From the NCBI RefSeq assembly GCF_000002235.5, contig NW_022145609.1, forward strand, positions 24,689,493 through 24,753,492: a DNA stretch of 64,000 bases, read 5' to 3'. Position 1 is the stretch's first letter, and every line of letters begins with the position of its first letter. The position numbers and the translations under genes are program-made. Shown here piece after piece: positions 36,766 to 48,766 of this stretch. The stretch is from Strongylocentrotus purpuratus. Lineage: Eukaryota > Echinodermata > Echinoidea > Camarodonta > Strongylocentrotidae. The notes under the pieces are model-generated. The model searched no databases. It was not told the origin of the DNA and saw only the letters and a list, made by a program, of their open reading frames with translations.

Positions 36766-38139
36766 ATTGATGATGATGATGACGATGATAAGTATGAGCA
36801 TGATCCTGACATCTGATTGAAAAAATGAGGAAATATTTAAATAGCATATAGTCTCAGCTACAACATACTAAGATTTGGTTGAAAACTGTTTTGAATAACA
36901 ACCGAGACACTGGTCAAAACACATTGTCATGCAGATTCATGTTTTGAAAAAAGTGACCTCCCATAGATATAACACGCAAATATGACAAATTATGCATTGT
37001 CGCCTTTTATCGAATATTTCAGTATGATGACGTCATCTAAATGAAAAATAAATGGCATACTTCTGATAGAGAATTATCTCAGCTACAACTTATCAAAATC
37101 TGGAAAAAAGATCGATGACCGATAAGTGAGATAATCTCAAATAAACAAAGACAAAAATGACGTCATCAACAAAATACATTTGTTTGAGTTTAGATGCCAA
37201 TATGATGACTTTATTTCACTTTGTACGAGTCAGGGTGGTATGAAATCATATCTCCAACTCATGCTTTCTCCAACCATGATATAAAAATTGGGGGTCAATG
37301 GACTATCTGAAGAGCTATTTCGATTTTTAAAATGGCAGGTTTTTGATCAAATTTGCATGATATTGCCCATAGCAGTACGCGCGGATTTTGAACTTTGACG
37401 CACGCTCACGGCCTTATGAAATATGAAGAGTGACTGAAATTAATGTAAATTGTCAATTACGTTAAGAGGAATCCGAATCATGTAAAACATTTTGAATTTG
37501 ACCTTTTCCGCGCGCTGTGAGCGCGCACAACGCGCGCGGGGACACGTACGGACGGAAAATTTTGAAATGCTTCAAATGACCTGATTCGTACTCTCCCTTA
37601 GTAGTTAAGTGATTTTGAGCAATTTTAAATTTTGACGCGCACATACGCGCGCGTCATGACCTTTATGTGACCTTTGATGACATGGCCTGTTGACCCTTGA
37701 CCTGAAGTATATGTGATATGAATATGAATGAACTTTGAGTACGCATCATGAAGATATGATGGATAATGTGATTACACAAAATGGCGCCTGGATGACGTCA
37801 CGATGACATGATGACCTTGAAAATGTTCCTGTCACGTCTCATGACAATGACCTATGACTGTGCCAAAATTAAAAGAAATTGATTAAACTGATCTTCAGTT
37901 ATCCTCTGAACAAAAAAGGGGGAGAAATAAAAATAAAGAATAAATAAATAATAATAAAGAAGAAAGAAAATTCTGACGAAAACAATAGGTGATCTGTTTT
38001 CAACAGACCACCTAATAAATAAAGAAAGAAAATTCTGACGAAAACAATAGGTGATCTGTCGAAAACGACAGACCACCTAATAATAAAGAAAGAAAATTCT
38101 GACGAAAACAATAGGTGGTCTGTTGATAACAGACCACCT
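36462..38139 (+). mobile_element. AACTAG-family short unit with three hairpins
   Basis: As the previous unit, with an expanded GAT array (36595-36800). It ends in hairpins at 37987-38013, 38049-38078 and 38113-38139 with stem AGGTG(A/G)TCTGT, matching its CTGTC-type head. Confidence 0.77.
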
Positions 38140-38147
38140 AATAAATG

Positions 38148-38270
38148 CTGTAGGACCAATAGAAAACCAATGAGACCAATAGAACCCAATGGGACCAATA
38201 GAAACCAATATAACCAATAGAATTAAGAAACAGAGAAACCAATATGTCCAATAGAAACCAACAGCTAAAT
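38148..38270. repeat. CCAATAG minisatellite
   Basis: About eight imperfect repeats of GGACCAATAGAAACCAAT-like 12-18 bp units. Located between the last hairpin and duplication copy B. Confidence 0.8.
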
Positions 38271-38733
38271 CTATCTCGTGCATATTCATGATAACTATAT
38301 ACATGTTCACAGAAAAATACTTTTTATCATAATTTGTTAAGCAACTTATGACAATGCACATCAATTTTGTGATTTTTATTTCCTTTTGGCAATTAATGAC
38401 CAATAGATTATTTGTCTGATCATGTTACAATTATAGGGTACGCAGGGGGGGGGGGGGAGGGGGTTATGGGGTTAACCCCCCCCCCTTGAGTTTGTTTTTA
38501 TGTGTATGTTTTGTGTATGTTTTTTGCGAACCCCCCCCCCCCCCCCACCCCTTTTTTTTTTTTTTTTTTTTTTTTAATTTTTTAAATTTTTGTTATAAAA
38601 AAAAAATCAAAAAAAATTATTCCTATGGCTGACCTAAAAAAGGTGACTTTACCCCCCCCCCCCTCCCGAACGGAGCAAAATGTCAAATTTTCAAATTTCG
38701 AGACCAAAAAAAAAGAAGAAAAAGTGTCCTCTT

Positions 38734-38789
<56 letters not shown>

Positions 38790-38842
38790 CCCCACCTCTT
38801 CTTCTTCTTTCTCATTGTATTGTTATAATGATGCTGATTATT

Positions 38843-40390
38843 AGGTGGTCTGTTGAAAACAGATCACCTATTGTTTTCGTCAGAATTTTCTTTCTTTATT
38901 TATTTATTTATTAGGTGGTCTGTTATCAACAGACCACCTATTGTTTTCGTCAGAATTTTCTTTCTTTATTATTATTTTTATTTATTATTATTTATTATTC
39001 TTTATTTTTATTTATTGTTCCCACTTTTTTGTGAACAGGATAACTCAAGATCGGTTTAATCAATTTCGTTCAATTTTGGCACAGTCATAGGTCATTGTCA
39101 TGAGACGTCAGTGTAACATTTTCAAGGTCATCAAGTCTTCATGACGTCATCCAGGCGCCATTTTGTGTTTTTTTTTGGTACTTTTTATTCATGCTCATAT
39201 CTTTATAACGAAAAGGCATTTCTCATTCATATTTATCATGATTAAGGTCAATATCCGTCCGGTCAATTTCAAGTCAGAAAACGCACGCGCATGCGTACGT
39301 CCGCGCGTCAGCGCGCGCGCAAAAAATAAAAATGCTCAAAATCGTCCCAAATTCATTTTGCATACGTTTCAGGCCATTCTAAGCATTTTTCAAAAAAACG
39401 CGCGCACGCACATGGGCGCGCGTTTTCGCGCGTACTGGTATTTTTCAACATAGAATCGCCAAATTTTCTCTGTCATCGTATTTGGCACATTTTTCCAAGC
39501 ATTTTGATACCTTTTTCACCTTTTTCTGCCCATTAATAACGGAATGAGCGTCCGTTTAAGATAATTTCCGTGCGTGCGAGCTCTTGTAATACATAGCATA
39601 CATGGGCAAAAACATGCCTATACAAAATCCATTGTAGCGCTTAAGGATGCAAGGTGATCCCAATTTTGTTTTCATATTTTGATAGAGTATGAATTGGAGA
39701 TATGATTTCATGTCTCATTTGACCCTCAATTAACTCATGACGTCATCATAATGGCCTCCGAACTCAAAATTTTAATTTTCATATTTTGACGTCAGCATAT
39801 TTTTGGAAAATTGATTGTATCTCTGTAAATGTTGACCGATTTTCTTCCAAATTTTGATATGTTCTAGCTGAGACAATTTTCTACAAATGCAGTTGCCACG
39901 ATTTTTCATTTTGACAAATGGATCATGGCGTAATTTGCGATTAAAGGGGGCATGTCAATTTTTAACATTTTGCGTGTATTCTCTACGGGACATGATTTTT
40001 TCTCAAAACTGGATTCTACATTCCCGTCTTTCGCGAGCAATATCTCCGTCGTTTTATCTTTGTTCATGCTGAGCTTTGATTATGTTGTAGCTGAGACAAT
40101 AAGCTATCATAAGTGTGCCCTTTATTTTTCGATCAGATGCCGGGATCATACTCATATTTCACTTGCAAAGTGGGATTTGAGTATTTCATTTTCCGTTTAC
40201 GTGTAATCTCTATGGGAAATGTTTTGGTATATCGGTAACGCACTTGACTTCCGACCTCGAGGTCCCTGGTTCGAGTCCGGGCGTCTCCAACAATTTTTTT
40301 TCTTCATTTTTTTTTCTTTTTTGACTTTTCAATGATCAAATTGAAAACAGACCACCTAATTCGTCCCCATGACGAATAAAATTTCTAGTT
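38843..40390 (-). mobile_element. AACTAG-family unit, reverse orientation
   Basis: Two hairpins (38843-38869, 38913-38939), then the family body reversed: AAAATGGCGCC complement near 39150, CG blocks 39280-39430, tRNA-like module on the plus strand (40214-40288), and head GACGAAT...CTAGTT at 40360-40390. Confidence 0.75.
40214..40288 (+). other. tRNA-like module 4
   Basis: 75 nt in plus orientation. T arm CCTGG-TTCGAGT-CCGGG is fully paired; acceptor GGAAATG/CGTCTCC pairs 6 of 7. Followed by AACAATTTTTTTT. Confidence 0.65.
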
Positions 40391-41864
40391 ATTATTTATT
40401 TTTATTTCTCCCCGTTTTTTGTTCATCGGTTAACTCAAGATCGGTTGTGTTAATTTATTTCAATGTTGACACAGTCATAGGTCATTGTCATGAGACGTGA
40501 CAGTAACCTTTTCAAGGTCATCAGGTCATCGTGACGTCATCCAGGCGCCATTTTGTGAAATCACGTTATCCGTCATATCTTCATGATGCATCAACAAAGG
40601 TCATTCATATTCATATCACATATACTTCAGGTCAAGGGTCAACAAGTCATGTCATCAAAGGTCACATAAAGGTCATGACGCGCGCGTATGTGCGCGTCAA
40701 AATTTAAAATTGCTCAAAATCACTTAACTACTAAAGGAGAGTACGAATCAGGTCATTGGAAGCATTTCAAAATTTTCCGTCCGTACTTGTCCCCGCGCGC
40801 GGTGCGCGCGCTCACAACGCGCGGAAAAGGTCAAATTCAATTTGTTTACATGATTTAGATTCCTCTTACCGTAAATGACAATTTACATTAATTTCAGTCA
40901 CTCTTGACCTTTCATAAGGCCGTGAGCGTGCGTCAAAGTTTAAATTCCGCGCGTGCTGCTATGGGCAATATGATGTAAATTTGTTCAAAAACATGCTACT
41001 TTATAAATCGAAATAGCTCTTCAGATAGTCCGTCGACCCCCGATTTTTATATCATGGTTGGAGAAAGCATGAGTTGGAGATATGATTTCATACCACCCTG
41101 ACTCGTACAAAGTGAAATAAAGTCATCATATTGGCATCTAAACTCAAACAAATGTATTTTGTTGATGACGTCATTTTTGTCTTTGTTTAATTGAGATTAT
41201 CTCACTTATCGGTCATTGATCTTCTCCCAGATTTTGATATGTTGGAGCTGAGATAATTTTCTATCAAAAATATGCCATTTATTTTCATTTAGATGACGTC
41301 ATCATAGTGAAATATTCGATTAAAGGCGACAATGCATAATTTGTCATATTTGCGTGTTATGTCTATGGGAGGTCACTTTTTTCAAAACCTGAATCTGCAT
41401 GACAATGTGTTTTGACCAGTATCTCGGTTATTATTCAACAGTTTTCTCCCAAATTTTAGTATGTTGTAGCTGAGACTATTTGCTATCTAACTATTTCCTC
41501 ATTTTTTCAATCAGATGTCAGGATCATGCTCATGCATGCTCATCATCATCATCATCATCAATATCATCATCATCATTATCATCAATGTTACCATCATCAT
41601 CATCATGGTCTGAAGATGATCATCATCAACATCATCATGATCATGATCATTATCATCATCATCATCATCATAAAAATTATCGTTTTTATCGTCATATAAC
41701 ATTATCATTATCATCATCATCATCACCTTTACTATCATGATCATCATCATGTTCATCATGATCATCATTGTTTACATGTCTATATAACTTCTCCCATTCT
41801 TAAATCTATCATAAGACTTAGACAGACCACCTTATTCGTCTTCGTGACGAATTAAATTCTAGTT
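40391..41864 (-). mobile_element. AACTAG-family short unit, reverse
   Basis: Reverse-oriented short unit ending at CTAGTT (41859). CG block 40675-40825; CAT/ATC microsatellite 41530-41760. Confidence 0.75.
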
Positions 41865-43333
41865 ATTATTATTATTAGGTGGTCTGTCAACGACAGATCA
41901 CCTATTGTTTTCGTCAGAAATTTCTTTCTTTATTTATTTATTTATTATTATTAGGTGGTCTGTCAACGACAGATCACCTATTGTTTTCGTCAGAATTTTC
42001 TTTCTTTATTTATTTATTTATATATTATTATTTATTTTTATTTCTCCCCGTTTTTTGTTCATCGGTTAACTCAAGATCGGTTGTGTTAATTTCTTTTAAT
42101 TTTGACACAGTCATAGGTCATTGTCATGAGACGTGACAGTAACCTTTTCAAGGTCATCAGGTCATCGTGACGTCATCCAGGCGCCATTTTGTGAAATCAC
42201 GTTATCCATCATATCTTCATGATGCCTAAGCAAAGGTCATTCATATTCATATCACATATACTTCAGGTTAAGGGTCAACAAGTCATGTCATCAAAGGTCA
42301 CATAAAGGTCATGACGCTCACGAACGCGCGCGTCAAAATTTTAAAATGCTCAAAATCACTTAACTATTAAACGAGAGTACGAATCAGGTCATTTTAAGCA
42401 TTTCAAAATTTTCCGTCCGTAAGTGTCCCCGCGCGCGGTGCGCGCGCTCACAACGCGCGGAAAAGGTCAAATTCAATTTGTTTAAATGATTTAGATTCCT
42501 CTAACCGTAAATGACAATTTACATTAATTTCAGTCACTCTTGACCTTTCATAAGGCCGTGAGCGCGCGTCAAAGTTCAAATTCCGCGCGTGCTGCTATGG
42601 GCAATATAATGTAAATTTGATCAAAAACATGCTACTTTATAAATCGAAATAGCTCTTCAGATAGTCCGTCGACCCCCAATTTTTATATCATGGTTGGGAA
42701 GAGCATGAGTTGGAGAAATGATTTCATACCACCTTGACTCGTACAAAGTGAAACAAAGTCATCATATTGGCATCTAAACTCAAACAAATGTATTTTGTTG
42801 ATGACGTCATTTTTGTCTTTGTTTAATTGAGATTATCTCACTTATCGGTGATCAATTTTCTCCCAGATTTTAATATGTTGTAGCTGAGATAATTCTCTAT
42901 CAGAAATATGCCATTTGTTTAACATTTAGATGACGTCATCATAGTTAAATATTCGATTAAATGCGACAATGCATAATTTGTCATATTTGCGTGTTATGTC
43001 TATGGGAGGTCACTTTTTTCTAAACATGAATCTGCATGACAATGTGTTTTGACTAGTATCTCGGTTATTATTCAACAGTTTTCTCCCAAATTTTAGTATG
43101 TTGTAGCTGAGACTATTTGCTATCTAAATATTTCCTCATTTTTTCAATCAGATGTCAGGATCATGCTCATGCTCATCATCATCATCATCATCAATGTCAC
43201 CATCATCATCATCATCATGTTCATCATGATCATCATTGTTTATATGTCTATATAACTTCTCCCATTCTCAAATCTATCATAAGACTTAGACAGACCACCT
43301 TATTCGTCTTCGTGACGAATTAAATTTCTAGTT
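41865..43333 (-). mobile_element. AACTAG-family short unit, reverse
   Basis: Hairpins 41877-41903 and 41953-41979, reversed body, head CTAGTT at 43328-43333 abutting an ATT tract that continues the copy B sequence. Confidence 0.76.
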
Positions 43334-43438
43334 ATTATTATTATTATTATTATTATTATTGTTATCAGTATCACAATTATCATCATTATTGATAGTTTGT
43401 TGTTGTGACCATTATCTTTTTAAAGAGCTAAAGAATAC

Positions 43439-43624
43439 CTGAAGACTGATCGGAGCAGTCGATTGGCTCTTTGTCCCAGTTTCCTGTATAAGCGTTACAA
43501 ATCCACTCAGCTTGGTCATTGCCATTGTCACACGTAACAATCACAGTGGTACTAGTCGTGTAGCTATCGCTGGTGTTTACGAAAGACGACATCGGCGGTG
43601 GGTTCGGGAGAGTACATGTGATTC
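43439..43624 (-). CDS. Sushi/CCP exon (copy B)
   Basis: 186 bp, phase 1-1; acceptor TTTGTAG, donor GTATTC. A short complement-control module with four cysteines (ITCTLPNPPP, VIVTCDNG, EWICNAYTG, PIDCSD) and the conserved Trp in TGNWD. Phase 1 at its end lets it splice in frame to copy A's first propeller exon, giving two consecutive propeller-EGF-Sushi modules. Three differences from copy A all change residues. Confidence 0.87.
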
Positions 43625-44010
43625 CTACAAAGTAAAAACAAAATACAATCAACAACACCAACAACACAAACCCCCAAAAGAAGAACAACGACACACAAAC
43701 AGAAATTTGGGCCATTTTAATTGCGTAAAACGACAGCTGAAAAATGCACAATATTATTTTCCAGTTTTTTAATATTTTGTGCCTTAACGATAATGTATTT
43801 TGTCCAATAATCTATGGGAAAATCTAAGGTTCGTTTTCCAAGTGTTACCGAATCATTGAAGAAAAGTATACTTAAAAAAAATTGATAGAATTTAGAGCTT
43901 GAATAAGATGAAATGTCAAGTTCTATGAGTATGACACTTTAATATCTACTATTCCTTGATAAGCAACCAGGGAGGCAGGAGCTATCCCTGTGGAACCTGT
44001 ATAGTTAACA

Positions 44011-44615
44011 TATTGCTCCGATTGTCTCATTTTCGCTCGCGTGAACATTGCAGCACAAACCACTGACCTCTTCCTCCTGAACGGATCATCGCCCATTCCC
44101 ATTCACTATACGTTACGTACTAAAAGGCTGTATTGTCTGACCGTCATGAATATTCATGTTTTTTGCTAAACTCGGCAAAATGTTTGTTTTTACTAAATGG
44201 AAAAATTACGGTGGGGGGTTGGATGAAATGGACATAATGAAATAGGCAGAAGTGATCTATGATAATTCATACTTTTTATGTTTCGTGTGCTCGACCTATA
44301 ATCTTCAAATCGCTTGGTAAACTGAGTCCAAAGTTAGACTTGTTTCATATGTGTATTATAGGCAATGACGAGCTTGCAACCTTTTTTGAAAAATTACGGT
44401 GGATGAACTTTCAAAAGTCAATGAGACATGAGGGCTCCAATGAAGGAGCTAGTGATAACGTATGTCGGGGTGGATGTGATTTTCGTTAAAACAAAAATTG
44501 AATTTTTAACGATTTTTAAAAAAAACGTCCATAGGCTAACATGTCAGGCTGCTGACTCTGATCATGCTCTGACGATAGGGGGCGTTGTGAAATGAGACTA
44601 AACGGAGCCATATGC
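44011..44615. other. 606 bp present only in copy B
   Basis: Inserted between GTATAGTTAAC and GAGGAACATTC relative to copy A, or deleted from A. No repeat ends or ORF recognised. Confidence 0.65.
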
Positions 44616-44697
44616 GAGGAACATTCAATGTCTTCTAAAAAGGACCATCTCTCGGTTGGCTCTAGGCTCTCTCTCTCGGTTGTCTCCTGAATATGGT

Positions 44698-44826
44698 CTT
44701 TTAGATTGGCTCGTCGACATAGTGGACGTCCTTTTAAGGCAATGGCAGTGCCGTAAAAGGACATCACAGTGCCTTAAAAGAACGTTACACGTAGCAGTCC
44801 ACTATGTCGACGTGCAAATCTAAAAG
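44698..44826. repeat. 30-bp inverted repeat, foldback (copy B)
   Basis: Counterpart of the copy A foldback with arms 44698-44727 and 44797-44826. The left arm has one further change. Confidence 0.85.
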
Positions 44827-44975
44827 TCCCTATTGTCTCTCGAACGTCTATCGATTGTCGCACAGAGCAAACGGGGCTGAAATTCGTGCAAGTGTCAGGG
44901 TAGCTTAACTCTAATGAAGGTAGGTTGTTCATAGTTTAGCCAAATTGTAAATATGTAAATACAGCATTTACTTAC

Positions 44976-45092
44976 TTGTAAGGCAGTTCATGCCTTTCCA
45001 ACCCACTATACAAATGCACTCGGGAGTGTTATACGCAACGAGCTGACATCGACTGTTACCGGGGCAAGACTCGTTAACTGGGCACGTTAAGT
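44976..45092 (-). CDS. EGF-like exon (copy B)
   Basis: 117 bp, phase 1-1; acceptor CATTTTCAG, donor GTAAGTAAA. One EGF module with six cysteines: LTCPVNESC, PGNSRCQ, PECICIVGWKGMNC. It lies directly after the propeller, as in LDLR and nidogen. It differs from copy A at two residues (Glu for Lys, Met for Leu). Confidence 0.87.
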
Positions 45093-45434
45093 CTGAAAAT
45101 GAATCAATTAAAATAATTTCATGCGAGCAGCGTTATTGAAATATTAAAGGGAGTGCGATTTAGAGAAATTAGACAGCATCCTTGTTTAAGGCTCTTCAGG
45201 TAAACAATTCCGCTTTCAAAGCTCCGTTGTCAAAGAACTTAATGGTATATAGCTTCCAGATTTGTAGATTTAAAAGAAAAAGCATAATCTAATTATTTTT
45301 GTACACTTGTAATACGCAAAGCCTCAGATGAATTACAGTTCAGATTTTCCAATCGAAGAACAAATATATTCAACTTTGATTTCTCAATATTATTAACTGA
45401 TTTTCTATTGCCACACTTTTATCTATATTAAGCT

Positions 45435-46080
45435 GTGACCTTGGTCTCAAGGTGAACAAGTTATTATCAAAATGAAGTGCAACCTCAACATTGACATAAC
45501 TAGCGACAGACTAAAACAGGTGGAAGATTTCGTGTAACCGAGGGAACAATAGCAGAAAACGGCTCAAGTTCAAGTGACATTAACAATCGAATCAGGAAAG
45601 CAGGGGCAGCTTTCCAGAGACTAAATAACATCTGGACATCAAAAAAAGATTTGGTAGCCACACATAGATGCAACTGTATCAAACACTTATCCTCTCAATA
45701 CTGCTTCATGGGCACAATCCTGGACAGTAAGAAAAGAAGATAGCAAAAGGCTTCAGGTGTTTGAAATGGCATGCCTCCGTTGCATAACGGGGGTGACAAG
45801 GATAGACAAGATCCGAAACACACCCATCAATATTTTGGCCACGTCCTAAGAATGAAACCCACAAGATACCCCAAAATTGCTGTTGAAGGAAACATCAGAG
45901 GGAATCGACCAAGAGGCCGTCTACCGAAAAGATGGCTTGACTGCATCTCAGAGGACTGCAAAGCAAGATCCATAACAAACCTGACAGATGCATCAAGACT
46001 GGCTGCAGACAGAAATACCTGGCGTATCATCACCATATGGAAGCCATCACGAGGTCTCCTTCCGGCATGGACGGCATAAG
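45435..46080 (+). mobile_element. LINE ORF2 C-terminal remnant (copy B)
   Basis: The same remnant with the same stops as copy A, so the insertion and its decay predate the duplication. Confidence 0.8.
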
Positions 46081-46176
46081 AAAAGTACGTCAATCTATAT
46101 ATTGTAATTTTTATTATTATCGTTATTATTATTATCATTATTAGGAGTAGTGGTAATGGTATTCGTAGTACATGTA

Positions 46177-46212
<36 letters not shown>

Positions 46213-46407
46213 ATAGTAGCATGATTAATATCCTGTTATTTATCATTATTCGTTCCTGTTTAAAATTCTTGAATGAAAAACAAAGACAACATAGTTTAAC
46301 TTCGGTTTCTGAATATAATTAGAAATAAATAATCAAAATAATCTAACTTGTACTCAAAATAACTCTGATCGAAGTTTTCCTCTTAGATCTTTTTTTCTTC
46401 TCCCTAC

Positions 46408-46668
46408 CGGCATAAATCTTGACATGGGTAGGCACTCCTGCTGAAAATCCAGTAATATTCCTGATTTCTTCAACTCCTCCAACGTCTGCCTCATGGAGAA
46501 CTTTAGATGCGAAGTCTGTGAAGTAGATGGAGGTGAAATAGAGAGAGATGCCAAAGTCCACTGAATTACCACTCTCAGCGTTAACGTGATCTCTTCGATC
46601 AGATAGATCATCAAGATCAATCGACTCGATCACGTTATAGTAGCTCTCCGTCCAGTACAGGCGCTGTT
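46408..46668 (-). CDS. YWTD propeller exon 4, blades 5-6 (copy B)
   Basis: 261 bp, phase 1 in and out; acceptor TTCTGCAG, donor GTAGGGAG. It encodes QRLYWTESYYNVIESIDL, then SLYFTSIYFTDFAS, closing a six-bladed propeller. It runs straight into the EGF exon, the usual cap of LDLR-type propellers. Thirteen base differences from copy A change 11 codons and leave no silent-only codon. Copy B reads GNSVDF, ASKVLHEADV and PTHV where copy A reads GHLVVF, ASRGLYEAAI and PTCV. Confidence 0.85.
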
Positions 46669-47140
46669 CTGCAGAAGACGAGTTGAAAAAAAAATAGTCT
46701 GGTACTTAAAAAATAATTAGGAGCGACCTGATAACTGATGATAATAAAAACTGTCCCTCCCCTCTCCCTATATTGTAAAGTACCCCAAAAGTGCCCCTTT
46801 TTATTTCAGAGAAGTGCTCCTTTTTCTTCATATAAGTGCCCCTTCTCATAAGTGCCCTTTTTTGTACCTCTGATGAGTTCGCTCATAAATGCCCATTTCC
46901 CCTTCCTTTGGGGGCAAGATTTCTAACAAACATCCGAAAAGTATATAGTAAACCTTAATTCTATGTTATTTTGAACGACCAGAGTAGTAACTATTTCTAT
47001 ATCCAGGTGATATCAATTCACATTGTCTTCGTGTATACAGTATTTAAATTTTACTTAAAATAAGTAATCATCATCATTGACGATCATGTATTTACAATTT
47101 TGGACATGAAGTGATACCATCGAAGATTTTTCTTGTATAC

Positions 47141-47271
47141 CTTGATAATCAAGGGCCAGGCCCGTAGGTTTTCTCAAGCGTGCTGTAACCAACTGTCTTC
47201 TGTCCGATCCGTCTTTATTTGACATCTCAATCTTTCCAGTTAACTTACCTTCGTCAGTCCAGTACAATTTC
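47141..47271 (-). CDS. YWTD propeller exon 3, blade 4 (copy B)
   Basis: 131 bp, phase 2 in and 1 out; donor GTATAC, acceptor TATGGTAAAAG after a T-rich tract. It encodes GKLYWTDEGKLTGKIE, NKDGSDRRQLV and TGLALDYQ. The GG/G split codon with exon 2 restores GKLYW, which supports the unusual acceptor. There are six base differences from copy A, five of them replacing residues (MSP to KLT, E to K, R to T). Confidence 0.82.
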
Positions 47272-47604
47272 CTTTTACCATAAGAAAAAAAGAAGAAAAA
47301 AAATGATTTGCCCGTATCTGAAAAATGTGTATGTGAACTATATGTATAAACATGTCATCGTATAGATGTAAGAAATGATTGATATCAGAGATAAGCGACT
47401 TTGGAGTGGAATCCACTCCAAAAGCAGTGGTTGAATAACTCCGTTGAGAGTGGATGGTATACACCCACACATACAACCATTAACCCACCCACGCACAGAA
47501 ATACGTTCACATGGGTATTCCAGTTGACCGTTTAGTCTCATATTGGTCAGGTTGATTGTGCACTAATTTGTATTGGCCTTTGAATGTTTGCTTTCAATGT
47601 TCAT

Positions 47605-47616
47605 ATGTTTTATATT

Positions 47617-47654
<38 letters not shown>

Positions 47655-47990
47655 GTCGCAATGTGTTTGTGGGCGTGTGTGTATATGTGTATGTGCGTGA
47701 GTGTGTTTGTTTTCCGGGTGGGTGTGGGTGCGTATGTGTGTATTTATATTTACATTTGTCGAATGGGGGAGGTATCGGATGTCGTGTTTCAGATGCAATG
47801 ATATCGGGGGCGAAAGATAGAGAGAAAGAGAGAGAGGGGGGAAACTAGGTGGTAGATAACGAACTATGTTAAGAGAAGGATCGAGAGGGAGAAATGGGGT
47901 GGATAGCTTACTAGCGTCTGTGTGTGTGTGTGTGCGCGCGCGCGCGCGTACGTGTATGTGTGTGTGTGATAGAGAGACAGAGAGTATAGA
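47605..47990. repeat. (TA)n/(TG)n/(CG)n simple repeats, copy B
   Basis: As in copy A, but with an expanded (TA)n tract at about 47620-47650. Confidence 0.85.
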
Positions 47991-48073
47991 CAGACACACA
48001 GGCAGAGATCTAGAAGAAAGAAATAGCTGTCTATGAGAGAAAGAGAGATGGCACGTTTTTCATTTACACTCAC

Positions 48074-48236
48074 CCTCTTTTTTGAGACAATGTGATTCCC
48101 CATGGATATAAAAGGCCCGTACTAATAATGGTGCGTCGGTTAGACCCGAGTAGGCTAGAACTCACTATCTGTCCTAACAGAGTATCAGTCCAAAACATCC
48201 TGTTCGTCATTAAATCTAGGACGATTCCTTGCGGGT
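48074..48236 (-). CDS. YWTD propeller exon 2, blade 3 (copy B)
   Basis: 163 bp, phase 1 in and 2 out; acceptor CCATTCAG, donor GTGAGTG. It encodes PQGIVLD followed by RMFWTDTLLGQI and SLLGSNRRTIIS, the standard order of a YWTD blade (approach strand, FWTD, Asp/Asn-Gly-type turn). The single difference from copy A is silent (Arg CGA to CGC). Confidence 0.85.
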
Positions 48237-48766
48237 CTGAATGGATAAATTAGAATGTAAAAAAAGAAAGAAAAAAAGTACATTTACAGAGATAAAAACA
48301 AAAATAATGTGCTGACTGTATTTGACCAAAACGATATCATTAAAGGGGCCAGAAAACAAACCTGATTGATCTTGGTTTGCAGCACAATGATGCAAAAACC
48401 CCAGGGTGGATAGCACGATGACTGACGATACGCAAACGTCACTGTCCAGATTTAATTTGCACCATATTAAGTATGAATATTAGGATGCCATTACTCTGAT
48501 TGATAGAACAAATCGAAATGATTTTTTTTAAATGGCATATATATCATTGGATAAAAATCCTAAAGACATAAACAAATATAACAAATTAATTTTAAACAAA
48601 ACAAAAATAGAGCTAGAATGGATAAACCTTATTTAATACATGATTAATGATGAAATATTTAACAAATCAACGAACAAATATAATAAATAAATATATGGAT
48701 ATATACATAAATAGTCAAGTGAATACATGAACGAATGAATATATATTATATCTAAGCCACACTCAC

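Noticed and set aside
38625-38828. Proline-rich frame
   Set aside because: It is a translation of a C homopolymer in a non-coding repeat; the same holds at 21801-22172.
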